DNA from: Paracoccus aminovorans | GTDB lineage: Bacteria > Pseudomonadota > Alphaproteobacteria > Rhodobacterales > Rhodobacteraceae | Assembly: GCF_900005615.1 (NCBI RefSeq) | Contig: NZ_LN832559.1 | Span: 286,501 to 350,500, forward strand | Reading direction: 5' to 3' | DNA: 64,000 bases | In this document: positions 38,521 through 47,220 of the stretch, piece by piece | How the letters are laid out: every line of letters begins with the position of its first letter | Numbering within the stretch: the first letter of the stretch is position 1 | Position numbers and translations under genes: made by a program | Notes under the pieces: generated by a model | Seen by the model: only the letters and a program-made list of their open reading frames with translations | Databases searched by the model: none | Told to the model about the DNA's origin: nothing

Positions 38521-39365
38521 CGGTCCGCGACCTCCTTCAGCAGGGTCTGGGCGGCCAGCTTGCCCAGGTTGTTGCCCGCCAGCGGGCTGTCGCCGGTGAT
38601 CAGCTGGCGGTCGCGATGCACCGCGCCCGAAATGTCGCCGTTCACGATCTCGAAGCCCAGCGCCTTCAGCTTCTCTCCGAATTTCCAGGTCAGATGGCCC
38701 GGCATATAGCCGATGTCCGGCGTCTTGGCGTCCAGCGCATCCGGGAAGGCGCAGATCTTGCAGCCGCGATATATGTCGCTGTCGCCGACCGCGAGGAAGG
38801 CCGCAGGACCGTGGCAGAGCGAAATGACGAAACGGTCGTTCGCCGCCGCCCATTCCAGCGCCGCGCCGACATCCCCGCTTTCAGGGATGCCGATCAGCGC
38901 GCCATGGCCGCCGGGGATGAAGATCGCGGCATAACCGTCGAGTCCCTGCGCGATGACCTCGGACAGGGTCAGCGGCTGCTTGAACTGCGGGTGATACCTG
39001 GCGAAGAAGCCCTTCACCGCCTCGTCCTCGGACGGCATCGCCCAGAACTCGAACTTGACCGGATTGCCCGACAGGGTGGCCACGTCGAAGGCGAAACCGG
39101 CTTTGTCGAGATGATACATCGGCAGCAGCGTTTCCACCGGGTGGTTCCCGGTCGAGAAGAACGAGCCGTTGTCGGTCAGCAGATAACGCTCGTCCGCGCC
39201 GATCATCAGGATCTTCTTGTCGCCGCGATAGGGCGAAGGATAATCCGCGCCGCTCAGGTCCGACTTGGGCGAGGTGAACTGGCTCAAGGAATAGCGCGAG
39301 GGGAAGAACGCGCCCTCCTCGGCCGGATCGGGTTGCGGTTTCTTGTCGGTGGTCTGGTCGGACAT
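38517..39365 (-). CDS. hchA: Hsp31-type chaperone / glyoxalase III
   Basis: A 282-aa DJ-1/PfpI-superfamily protein with HchA length. The nucleophile Cys is in [13 protein letters not shown], with the elbow environment [12 protein letters not shown]. The N-terminal [20 protein letters not shown] and [17 protein letters not shown] segments are characteristic of HchA rather than shorter DJ-1 proteins. It converts methylglyoxal to lactate and protects proteins in stress. The start at 39365 follows a GAGGT ribosome site. It is first in a two-gene unit with the LuxR gene. Confidence 0.92.
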   Translation of the reverse strand: MSDQTTDKKPQPDPAEEGAFFPSRYSLSQFTSPKSDLSGADYPSPYRGDKKILMIGADERYLLTDNGSFFSTGNHPVETLLPMYHLDKAGFAFDVATLSGNPVKFEFWAMPSEDEAVKGFFARYHPQFKQPLTLSEVIAQGLDGYAAIFIPGGHGALIGIPESGDVGAALEWAAANDRFVISLCHGPAAFLAVGDSDIYRGCKICAFPDALDAKTPDIGYMPGHLTWKFGEKLKALGFEIVNGDISGAVHRDRQLITGDSPLAGNNLGKLAAQTLLKEVADR

Positions 39366-39844
39366 GGGGAGACCTCGTTGCATTGAGCTTATGTCGAGAA
39401 GGCTAGCCCGCCCGTCAGTCTAGGGGAATGAGGGTTTTCCCTCAATGTCGGGGCGTGTCGCTGTGCCGTGAGGTGGCAGAGATCGTGCGCGCCCTGGGTG
39501 CCTGTCGCTCCATGGCCTTGCGCGCGCAACAGGCCCGCAACAGGAGGCATTGCCTCCAATGCGGCCCCGGCGCCGGCCAATCCGCGTTGCCCGGTCAGCG
39601 GTCCAGGCGCAGCCGCCCACGGCCCGGCCAAGTGCCGGTCCAGGCGGTGCCGCCTGCCTGCCGGCGCGCGGCGGGACTGACAGACGCTTGTGGGCTGGGC
39701 GCCAGGCTTCCGAACCGGTCGCCTCGGCCAAGGCGATCGCGGCATCGGGCAATGTCGGAACGGCAGCCGATCGGGCCATTCGGCTTGTCCGGCAGCGGCG
39801 CGTCTGCTTTCCTGACACCGCAGCAACGATCCGGAAGCCTGACG
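39366..39844. other. 479-bp gap with no supported gene
   Basis: High-GC sequence between the divergent hchA and MATE genes. Open frames on both strands have unnatural Arg/Pro/Ala composition. It must hold both promoters, but I see no convincing -35/-10 pair or repeat. Confidence 0.5.
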
Positions 39845-41314
39845 ATGCGGACCCGAACCGACCTGACCACCGCACCGATCAACCGCGCGTTGCTGATGTT
39901 CTCGCTGCCGACGCTGGGCTCGTCGGTGCTGCAATCGGCCAATGGCTCGATCGACGCGGTATGGGTGGGCCGGCTTCTGGGCGAGGACGCGCTGGCGGCG
40001 ACGACCAACGGCAATCTGGTGATGTTCCTGCTGACCGCCTTCGTCTTCGGCTTCGGCATGGCCTCGACCATTCTGATCGGACAGGCGGTGGGGCGGCGCG
40101 ACATGGCCGGCGCGAAAGAGGTGGTGGGCACCGCCATCGGTACCTTCGCGCCGCTCGCGGTGCTGATCGCGGCCATCGGTTGGGTCCTGGCGCCGCAGGT
40201 GCTGGCGCTTTTGGGCACCGGCCCCGAGATCACGCCGCTGGCCCGGGCCTTCCTGCGCGTCACCTTCCTCGCCATGCCGGCGATCCTGATGCAGACCATG
40301 CTGATGATGGCGCTGCGCGGCGCAGGCGACTCGATCACGCCGTTGATCTTCATGGCGCTGGCGGTGGTGCTGGACGTGATCCTGAACCCGCTCTTCATCC
40401 TGGGGCGTGGGCCGTTCCCGCAGATGGGCATCGGCGGCTCGGCCTTTGCCATGGCGGTGGCGAACTATACCAGCCTGGCCGCGATGCTGGCCTATCTCTA
40501 CCTGCGCCGCCATCCGCTGCGGCTGACCGGGGCCGAGCTGCGCCTGCTGGTGCCCGAGCCCGCCATCCTGCGCCTGATGCTGCGGAAGGGACTGCCCATC
40601 GGCCTGCAGATGGTCGTGGTGTCTTCGGCCATGCTGGCGATGATGACGCTGGTCAACCGCGAGGGGGTCGAGACCACCGCCGCCTTCGGCGCCACCCAGC
40701 AGCTGTGGACCTATGTGCAGATGCCGGCCATGGCGCTGGGCGCCGCGGTCAGCGCCATGGCGGCGCAGAACATCGGCGCCGGCCGCTGGGACCGCGTGGC
40801 CCAGACCACCCGCGCGGGGATCGTCTTCAACTTCCTGCTGACCGGCGGGCTGGTCCTGGCGCTGCTGTTCCTGGACCGGATCGCGCTGGAGCTGTTCCTG
40901 GGCCGCGAAAGCCCGGCCGTCGCCATCGGCCAGCATATCGGGCGACTGGCGACCTGGGGCTTCGTCGCCTTCGGCGTCAGCATGGTGCTGTTCGGCACGA
41001 TCCGCGCGAACGGCCAGGTGGTCTGGCCGCTGATCATCCTGGCAGTCTCGCTTTATCCGGTGCGGATGGGGGTGGCGCTGGGATTGCACGGCTGGCTGGG
41101 GGTGGACGCGTTGTGGCTGAGCTTTCCGGCTGCCATGCTGGCCACGATGGTCATGGCCGGGGCGCTATACCTGCATGGCGGCTGGCGGCGCATCGGCGAC
41201 ATGGCGCAACTGGACGGCCATCCCTCCGAGGCAAGCTCGGTCACGACCGAGGCCGGGCCGCCGTCCAGCCCGCGCAACCCCGCGCTGCCGCTGGCGCGCG
41301 ATCCCGCGCAATAG
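39845..41314 (+). CDS. MATE-family multidrug/toxin exporter
   Basis: A 489-aa inner-membrane protein with about twelve hydrophobic segments in two similar halves. MATE features include MFSLPTLGSSVLQSANGSIDAVWVG (helix 1-2 region, shown in part), GFGMASTILIGQAVGRRD and, in the second half, GATQQLWTYVQMPAMALGAAVSAMAAQNIGAGRWD. Such proteins export cationic drugs or metabolites using Na+ or H+. The start at 39845 begins MRTRTDLTTAPIN and is placed by homology of the first helix; the frame is open further upstream. The substrate is unknown. Confidence 0.9.
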   Translation: MRTRTDLTTAPINRALLMFSLPTLGSSVLQSANGSIDAVWVGRLLGEDALAATTNGNLVMFLLTAFVFGFGMASTILIGQAVGRRDMAGAKEVVGTAIGTFAPLAVLIAAIGWVLAPQVLALLGTGPEITPLARAFLRVTFLAMPAILMQTMLMMALRGAGDSITPLIFMALAVVLDVILNPLFILGRGPFPQMGIGGSAFAMAVANYTSLAAMLAYLYLRRHPLRLTGAELRLLVPEPAILRLMLRKGLPIGLQMVVVSSAMLAMMTLVNREGVETTAAFGATQQLWTYVQMPAMALGAAVSAMAAQNIGAGRWDRVAQTTRAGIVFNFLLTGGLVLALLFLDRIALELFLGRESPAVAIGQHIGRLATWGFVAFGVSMVLFGTIRANGQVVWPLIILAVSLYPVRMGVALGLHGWLGVDALWLSFPAAMLATMVMAGALYLHGGWRRIGDMAQLDGHPSEASSVTTEAGPPSSPRNPALPLARDPAQ

Positions 41315-41343
41315 CGCAGGCGCCGGGTCGCAGAGCAGGCCCC

Positions 41344-42882
41344 TCAGGACGCCGGGCGATACAGATCCTCGGCCAGCAATTGCCAGGGAATGTAGATCGG
41401 GCTCTGTCCTTTCATGCTGGGCGGGACCGCGTCTTCCAGCTGTTTCATCGTCAGGCCCGGATTGGCCTCGATCAGCTTGGCGGTGAAATGCGCCTCGCGG
41501 GCTGCGTCGCCCGTCTGCCGATAGATGCTGGCCAGAATGCGATATGCCCAGGAAAGCTGCGGGGTGCTGGCGATCACCTCGTCGACGATCGCGATCGCGC
41601 GGTCGAAATTGCCAAGGCCGACATGCGCGATGGCGGCACCGATGCGGAAGTTGTAGAGAAACGGGTCGCGCGGCGAAAGCCGCAGGGCGTGATCGAATTC
41701 GGGCAGCGCTGCGGCCGGCCTGCCGCAATAGTTCAGCGCCCAGCCCAGTCGCATGCGTCCCCAGGCATTGCTGGGGTCGATGGCGACGGCCCGCTTGGCA
41801 AAGGCCAATGCCGGCAAGGGATCCGTCATCGTCAGCGAAAAGGCCGCGCTGATCGCGACCAGCGCCGGAGGGTCGCTGCCCGCCCGGGCGGCGGCCCGGT
41901 TGGCCAGATGCAGCGCCTTGGCCCGATCCGCGGCGGGATCGTGCGACCACAGATAGACCGGACGCTGCGCCAAGGCCCAGGCCAGATAGGAAAGCGCGCG
42001 GATATCGTCGGCCTCGGCGGTCAGCGCGCGGGATAGCAGCCGGATGGCCTGGTCGTTCGCCTCGCGGTCGTGCTGCCAGAAATAGGGCAAGGCGCGCAGG
42101 ACGCAGGCGCGGGCCTCGTCGGCCTGGTCGGCGCGCAGGATCTCGGCCTCGCGCAGCCAGACCGGCAATTGCCCGGCGATCCGCATCGCGATGCTGTCCT
42201 GTACCTTCAATATGTTGCCCAGGGTCTCGTCGAAGCGCGAAGACCAGATCGTGCAGCCCTGCGCATCGACGAGATTGACCGCCACGCGGACCTGATCGCC
42301 CAGGCGGCGGATCGAGCCTTCGACCAGGTAATCGGCCGACAGCGCCGCTGCGATCTCGCAGATGGCGCCGCAGTCGCGAAGGCTGATCGCGCGGTGATGG
42401 GCGATGACGCGGAACTCTCCGACGTTGCTGAGGGCCAGCACGATGTCGTCGAGAATGCCCTCGGCCAGAATGTCCAGCGGGTCCGCCGTGTGATAGCGAA
42501 ACAGCAGGACCGCGAGGATGGGCAACCGGGTCGCGCGCGGGGCCGGGGGCCGGTCCGGCTGCCCCTCGGCCTCTTCGACCGTCGCCGACGGGGCGAAGCG
42601 AAAGCCGCGCCGGGCCACGGTGACGATGACGCGCTGCGACCGGCCGTCGTCGCCGACGGCGCGGCGCGCGGCGTTGATCCGCGCGTCGATGGCGGCGTCC
42701 GAAACGTGAAGCCCCTTCCAGACCTCGGAAAGCAGCGTCTCGCGGGTGATCAGCTCGCCCGCGGAACGAACCAGGCAGGACAGCAATTCGAACACCTGCG
42801 GTTCCAGGTGGACGTCCTCGCCGCCCCGCTGGAAGACGTAGCGGTCGGTATCCAGGCAACAATCTAGGAATCGATACTTCAC
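41344..42882 (-). CDS. Winged-helix regulator with TolB-N-like and TPR regions
   Basis: A 512-aa protein starting at a GTG with a good ribosome site (GAGGTGA). Residues 1-100 are an OmpR-type DNA-binding domain (HLEPQVFELLSCLVRSAGELI, VSDAAIDARINAARRAVGDD, VARRGFRFA). The middle (about 120-240) resembles the TolB N-terminal-like domain of CadC/adenylate-cyclase-type regulators (LAEGILDDIVLALSNVGEF, SADYLVEGSIRRLGDQVRV). The C-terminal half has TPR-type repeats (AVAIDPSNAWGRMRLGWAL, ALRLSPRDPFLYNF). No transmembrane helix, receiver or cyclase domain is visible. It is divergent from the gene set at 43-48 kb and is its most likely regulator. Confidence 0.8.
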   Translation of the reverse strand: MKYRFLDCCLDTDRYVFQRGGEDVHLEPQVFELLSCLVRSAGELITRETLLSEVWKGLHVSDAAIDARINAARRAVGDDGRSQRVIVTVARRGFRFAPSATVEEAEGQPDRPPAPRATRLPILAVLLFRYHTADPLDILAEGILDDIVLALSNVGEFRVIAHHRAISLRDCGAICEIAAALSADYLVEGSIRRLGDQVRVAVNLVDAQGCTIWSSRFDETLGNILKVQDSIAMRIAGQLPVWLREAEILRADQADEARACVLRALPYFWQHDREANDQAIRLLSRALTAEADDIRALSYLAWALAQRPVYLWSHDPAADRAKALHLANRAAARAGSDPPALVAISAAFSLTMTDPLPALAFAKRAVAIDPSNAWGRMRLGWALNYCGRPAAALPEFDHALRLSPRDPFLYNFRIGAAIAHVGLGNFDRAIAIVDEVIASTPQLSWAYRILASIYRQTGDAAREAHFTAKLIEANPGLTMKQLEDAVPPSMKGQSPIYIPWQLLAEDLYRPAS

Positions 42883-43119
42883 CGACTCACCTCGCGCACC
42901 TCTGAACCTTACCGCACGGCGCAACCCCAGGCAGCAATGTAACGGCAAGGTTTCCATAAGAATACCGCAAGCGGATCTTCAAGCGTGCGCTTCCCGGGAT
43001 GGTAATATCAGGGCAGCAGACACGGTCCCGCGCCACGCGCAAGCCGATAAGCGCGGAACGATCTGCCGAAAAAGCTGACAATCAACCACGGCCGATGCGG
43101 CCGAAAGAAAGGAATGACC

Positions 43120-43344
43120 ATGGGCTGGAGTGCGCATGCCAATGAGCAGATGACATTTGTGAAGGATTCGGCGCATGCCACGCCGGCCGAGATGGAGCAG
43201 TTGACGGCGCAGATGAATGCCTGGGCCGCCAGCAATCCCGATAGCCGGCATTTCATCGAGTTCGGCAAGCTGCGCCATCACGGCGTCGCCTTCACGGTAA
43301 GCGGTGGAGACATCGTCTCCGTGGATTACGGCGACCGCGACTGA
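43120..43344 (+). CDS. 74-aa protein of unknown function, first gene of the coiled-coil cassette
   Basis: Starts MGWSAHANEQMTFVKDSAHA and ends IVSVDYGDRD. It is soluble and acidic, with no signal peptide or recognised domain. A ribosome site (AAAGGA at 43107-43112) lies 7 bases before this ATG; an ATG six bases earlier is too close to it. It is 117 bp ahead of the 630-aa coiled-coil gene and first after the divergent regulator. By position it could be an accessory or protective partner of the larger proteins, but nothing in its sequence shows that. Confidence 0.65.
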   Translation: MGWSAHANEQMTFVKDSAHATPAEMEQLTAQMNAWAASNPDSRHFIEFGKLRHHGVAFTVSGGDIVSVDYGDRD

Positions 43345-43461
43345 TCGCGACGGGACTGCCCGCCTGTGCCGGCACCGATCAGCGTTCCGGCACAGGCATC
43401 ACGTCGCTCCGGAGCCGCAACTCCGGACGCGCCACTTGCCGACAATCCAGGGAGTATTGCC

Positions 43462-45354
43462 ATGACAGGGGATATTGCGATTCTTGCCGATTCCGAGGTC
43501 CTGATCGGCGGTAAGAAATATTCGATGACCGCCAGCCCGAGTGCGGATTCCGAAATCGTGGAAGAGGCGATCCGGAACACCTTGGCCAGCATCAAGCTGG
43601 AGCAGATGTGCGACGACCTCAGCCTGACCGGAGATATGATCTATTGCGCCTATAACGGCATCGATCCGAAATATGGGGAATTGCGGGCGCTGGTGGCAGG
43701 GCTGCATAAAAGCTTCGTCGATCTTTTGCTGCGGTCAGAACATCAGATGACCGAACTGGAGGCGATATCGGGCGAAATCCTTCCCGATCTCAGCAAGGTC
43801 TTCCGCTTCCTGATGAGCAACAAGGAAGATATCGCCGTCACCTTCCTGAAAAATGCCGCGGAGAAGGCGACGAGGCTGAGCAGCGGCATGAAGCAGCTCG
43901 CCGACGAATATGCCGCCCTGGGGGTCAAGGCGCAGACGGCCGTGGAACTGGCCGAAAAGCAGCAGGGCATGGAGTTGCAGCAGATCGAGGCGCTCAAGAC
44001 CAAGCTGGCGGACATCCGGGCCGAGAATGAGCGCGCGACCGACCTGTCGCAGCGTCTGGCGACGGCGGTGAAAGACCTGCAGTCGAAATACGAAGAGGCG
44101 AAGTCCAAGGCCGAATCGTCGGAAAACCGCGCCTTCGCGCTCAGCATCATCGGTTCGATCCTGCGGCCGCTGGCGGATGGCGTGGGCGCCGCCGCCGGGG
44201 CCTTTGCCAGGGTGCAGGTCCCGGGGCTGAACCTGCCCTCGCCGACGCCCGCGCCCGCCCCTGCCGCCGCGCCCGCCGCCGAGAAGCCGGCCGCCGACAA
44301 GCCCGCGGCCGCAAAGCCCGCTGCCGCAAACGAGCCCGCCAAGTCCAAGGAGGCGCTTACCGTCGACAAGGAAAAGGCCGATGCCGCGGTCGCGGATGCC
44401 CAGAAAAAGCTGGAAGCCGAGACCCAGGCCGTTACCGCCAAGACCTCCGAGGTGGAGAGCGCGAAGGCCAAGCTGACCGGCGCCGAGGCCGACGCCAAGA
44501 AGGACGGCCTTTCCGCGCAGGAGAAGAAGGACAAGGAAGCGGCGGCGACGGCCGCCAAGCTGGCGGCCGACGAGGCCAAGGCGCAGCTTGAAATCCTTGA
44601 GAAAAAGAAGAAGGAAGCCGCCGATGCGCTGACCGCGGCCAAGGCGAAGGCCAAGGAGATCGGCGACGCCATCGAAAAGATCGGCAAGGCGATCGGCGAA
44701 GCTGGAAGCGGCATAGGCAAGATGGGCGAGAACTTCTTCGAGCTTGCCGATTCCTATCGCCAGGAAAAGGTCAACTTCCTGAACCTGCTGATGAAAAAGC
44801 AGGAGGAAGAGGACAAGACGCTGGCCGACATGAAGAAATATGCCTTGCAGATGAAAAACATCGACATGCAGACGCAGACGCTGACCGTGACGGTCGAGGC
44901 GCTTTTCCAGGCCATCAAGGCATTGAAGCGGGTCGTGACCAATCTGCAGGTCGCCGCCCAGTTCTGGCGGAACATGGCGGACGGCTGCGCGCGTCTGGCC
45001 AATCCGGCGCTTGCCGACGACATCGCGGCCTACAAGAGCCTCAGCCTCAGCGACAAGCTGGAGCTCTATGCCGAGACGGAGTTCAAGCAAAATGCCGTCC
45101 GCTATCTTGCGGGTTGGGTCGGCATGCAGACCATCGCCAAACGCTATACGTCCCGCATGACCGACATCCGCTCGCGCGCATCCGAGGATTACGGCAACTA
45201 TCTGGGCCCCGAGGCGGCCAGAAAGAAGGCCGCCGAACTTGGCGCGGCCCTGGCGATATCGGCCATGAAAGGCGAAGGGGAAAGCGAGAAGGCCAAGTCG
45301 GTCATTGCCGCCGCCTTGAAAGAGGCCACGGCCGAGGCGCAGGCGGCTGCCTGA
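43462..45354 (+). CDS. Long coiled-coil protein with central hydrophobic hairpin, alpha-pore-forming-toxin-like
   Basis: A 630-aa protein without signal peptide. Order: globular start (1-120), helical/coiled region (about 130-222), hydrophobic stretch (224-257, FALSIIGSILRPLADGVGAA and onward), Pro/Ala/Lys-rich linker (259-292), a very long charged coiled coil (295-415), then a last helical block with ALFQAIKALKRVVTNLQVAA and FW at 501-502. Two long helical arms bracketing a hydrophobic hairpin, and a late helix with an A-x-FW motif, resemble the ClyA/HBL/XaxA-type alpha-helical pore-forming toxins. I cannot name a family with certainty. The linker is unusual for that class. Ribosome site GGGAG precedes the ATG. 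Confidence 0.7.
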   Translation: MTGDIAILADSEVLIGGKKYSMTASPSADSEIVEEAIRNTLASIKLEQMCDDLSLTGDMIYCAYNGIDPKYGELRALVAGLHKSFVDLLLRSEHQMTELEAISGEILPDLSKVFRFLMSNKEDIAVTFLKNAAEKATRLSSGMKQLADEYAALGVKAQTAVELAEKQQGMELQQIEALKTKLADIRAENERATDLSQRLATAVKDLQSKYEEAKSKAESSENRAFALSIIGSILRPLADGVGAAAGAFARVQVPGLNLPSPTPAPAPAAAPAAEKPAADKPAAAKPAAANEPAKSKEALTVDKEKADAAVADAQKKLEAETQAVTAKTSEVESAKAKLTGAEADAKKDGLSAQEKKDKEAAATAAKLAADEAKAQLEILEKKKKEAADALTAAKAKAKEIGDAIEKIGKAIGEAGSGIGKMGENFFELADSYRQEKVNFLNLLMKKQEEEDKTLADMKKYALQMKNIDMQTQTLTVTVEALFQAIKALKRVVTNLQVAAQFWRNMADGCARLANPALADDIAAYKSLSLSDKLELYAETEFKQNAVRYLAGWVGMQTIAKRYTSRMTDIRSRASEDYGNYLGPEAARKKAAELGAALAISAMKGEGESEKAKSVIAAALKEATAEAQAAA

Positions 45355-45417
45355 CGACGTCCGCGGGGCAGCTCATGCGGGCTGCCCCGGGCTTTTCGGA
45401 ATGCGGAGGGATTTTTC

Positions 45418-46893
45418 ATGGCGGGTCTGCACGGATTTCATTGCATATCGGCCCGGCTGGCGGCCGTCCTGTGCCTTTGCATCGCCGCCGTCTGGCCGCT
45501 GAGGGCGCAGGAAAGCGGCGGCAGCTATCTTGAACGCACCACGGCCGCACTGGCGCAGCTGGACGCCGCCGAAAGGGCGCTCGCCGCCGGCGACACGGGC
45601 GGCATCCAGGGCGCGCTTGACCGGATGGGCGCGACCGCGGGCGATCTTTCGTCGAAGGCATTGCGCTTCCGCGAGGTGGCGAACCGGGAATTCGCCCGCT
45701 GCGGCGACCGGGTCCAGGAGCTCGAGCGGCGGATCGGAGACATCAAGACCGAACAGGGCCGCGTGCAGGCCGAGATCAAGAGCCTGGAGGCGACCCTGGC
45801 CGGCGCAACCGAGCGCGAGCGCCTGAGCGCCCAGCAGTTGGTCGAGATCAACCGGCGCATGGCCAACGCCCATGCCGCGCTGGAAGAGCGCAGGCGCAAG
45901 CTGGACGAATTGAACAGCTGGTGGTGGGTTCCGGGCTATGGCGCCTATCTGGGCATCCGCACCCTTGCCGATCATGACATCGAAGAGGCGAACAGCCTTT
46001 CCCACGCGCTCAACGACGAGCGGGCGCGTCTGTCCGAGGCCGGACAGGCGCGGGCCGCGGCCGACCGGCTGATGCGCCAGCTGCAAGGACAGATCACCGT
46101 CAACAACGGCACCACCGACACGCTGAACGCCATGTCCAGGCAGTCCGTGGCCCATATCGCCGAACTGCGCCAGACGGCAAGCTTCCTGACCACCGCCGAA
46201 GCCTTCTGGAGCAAGGCGTCCACGCTTTTGCAGATCGGGGTCGAGCGACGGGACCAGGATTTGCGGCTGCTGCTGAGCCTGTTGGACGAGGATCTGACGC
46301 TCGACGATTTCAGCGAAGAGTTCCGGCCGAGTTCCGGCAAGATGCGGGAGGCCCTGCTGGCATTTGCCAAAAGCGTGGACAGCGGCTCGAACTATCTGCT
46401 GGATTCCAGCACCGACTATTGCGGCGGCCCGCCGCGCGCCGTCGGCGGCCCCGATCTGTCGACGCGCTGCAACGTTTCGCAGATCACCCGCTATTTCGAG
46501 ATCGTCGACCCCGTCCGATGCTCGTTCCGCTATGTCAACCCGCCCGGCTGCCCCCCGCCGCAAAAGGTGGTGGACCAGAGCCCGGCCGCCCTGCAGGCCG
46601 GCCGCAACCGCGGCGACTGGACACGGACGCCCGCCCAGAACTGGGTCGGGCGGGCCAGCACCTCGCCCTGCGAGCTGAAGGGCAGCATCTATTACGGAAA
46701 GCTTGCCGGCCCCGATCAATGCGAGGCGGTCTGCCAGGGCGATCCGGTTTGCACGGCATGGACCTATAACATCCGCAACGCCTTCATGCCGGGCAGCATC
46801 GGCCAATGCTGGGGCGCCCCTGCGGCGTTCGAGCTGAACAAGAGGCCCTGGGAGGGTTTCGAATCCGGCGGGCTTGGCCAGCGCAACCCCTGA
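45418..46893 (+). CDS. Secreted coiled-coil protein with hydrophobic head and PAN-like C-terminus
   Basis: A 491-aa exported protein. The signal peptide is about 1-30 (LAAVLCLCIAAVWPLRA then QE). A coiled coil runs 37-166. It is broken at 168-180 by WWWVPGYGAYLGI, a hydrophobic turn, and resumes to about 250. TASFLTTAEAFWSKASTLL (253-271) echoes the FW helix of the upstream protein. The C-terminal 75 residues hold five cysteines (418, 435, 439, 445, 464) in a PAN/Apple-like pattern (CELKGSIYYGKLAGPDQCEAV in part, VCTAWTY, GQCWG), a fold that usually binds proteins or carbohydrates. This looks like the second subunit of a two-part helical toxin; inference only. It starts 63 bp after the previous gene. 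Confidence 0.7.
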   Translation: MAGLHGFHCISARLAAVLCLCIAAVWPLRAQESGGSYLERTTAALAQLDAAERALAAGDTGGIQGALDRMGATAGDLSSKALRFREVANREFARCGDRVQELERRIGDIKTEQGRVQAEIKSLEATLAGATERERLSAQQLVEINRRMANAHAALEERRRKLDELNSWWWVPGYGAYLGIRTLADHDIEEANSLSHALNDERARLSEAGQARAAADRLMRQLQGQITVNNGTTDTLNAMSRQSVAHIAELRQTASFLTTAEAFWSKASTLLQIGVERRDQDLRLLLSLLDEDLTLDDFSEEFRPSSGKMREALLAFAKSVDSGSNYLLDSSTDYCGGPPRAVGGPDLSTRCNVSQITRYFEIVDPVRCSFRYVNPPGCPPPQKVVDQSPAALQAGRNRGDWTRTPAQNWVGRASTSPCELKGSIYYGKLAGPDQCEAVCQGDPVCTAWTYNIRNAFMPGSIGQCWGAPAAFELNKRPWEGFESGGLGQRNP

Positions 46894-46933
46894 ATAACCC
46901 CATCGAAGCGATCCATGAAGGAGGACCAGAGAA

Positions 46934-47182
46934 ATGACCGATGACGTAGCGACCGAATGCAGGAACGCGGGCGGCAGCCCGGAGTTCTGCTCGCATATGG
47001 CGGGATTGGCGAAACAGTTCGGCATGGACTGGAGTTCGACCATCGACCGCAATACCTATCCCAAGATCGTCGCCGCCTATGAAAGCTACACCGACCGCCG
47101 CTATGGCGGCGAGAACCTGCATGCGGGCAAGACGATCCATTTCTCGCAATTCGCCAAATCCGCGCTGCAACACTGGCGTTGA
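46934..47182 (+). CDS. 82-aa protein of unknown function in the coiled-coil cassette
   Basis: Starts MTDDVATECRNAGGSPEFCS and ends FSQFAKSALQHWR. It has two cysteines (9 and 19), is hydrophilic and has no signal peptide. A ribosome site (AAGGAGG at 46918-46924) precedes the ATG, so it is very likely translated. It lies 40 bp after the secreted coiled-coil gene and 38 bp before the GH19-type gene. No family is recognised. An immunity or chaperone role is possible by position only. Confidence 0.65.
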   Translation: MTDDVATECRNAGGSPEFCSHMAGLAKQFGMDWSSTIDRNTYPKIVAAYESYTDRRYGGENLHAGKTIHFSQFAKSALQHWR

Positions 47183-47220
47183 CACCGCCGCAAGCGGCGC
47201 GACCGATAGCGGGGGCGCAT

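Noticed and set aside
43735..45090. Minus-strand Leu/Gly-rich frame opposite the 630-aa coiled-coil gene
   Set aside because: The plus strand has the ribosome site and coherent coiled-coil periodicity. The leucine-rich look of the minus frame is the complement of Lys/Glu/Ala codons.
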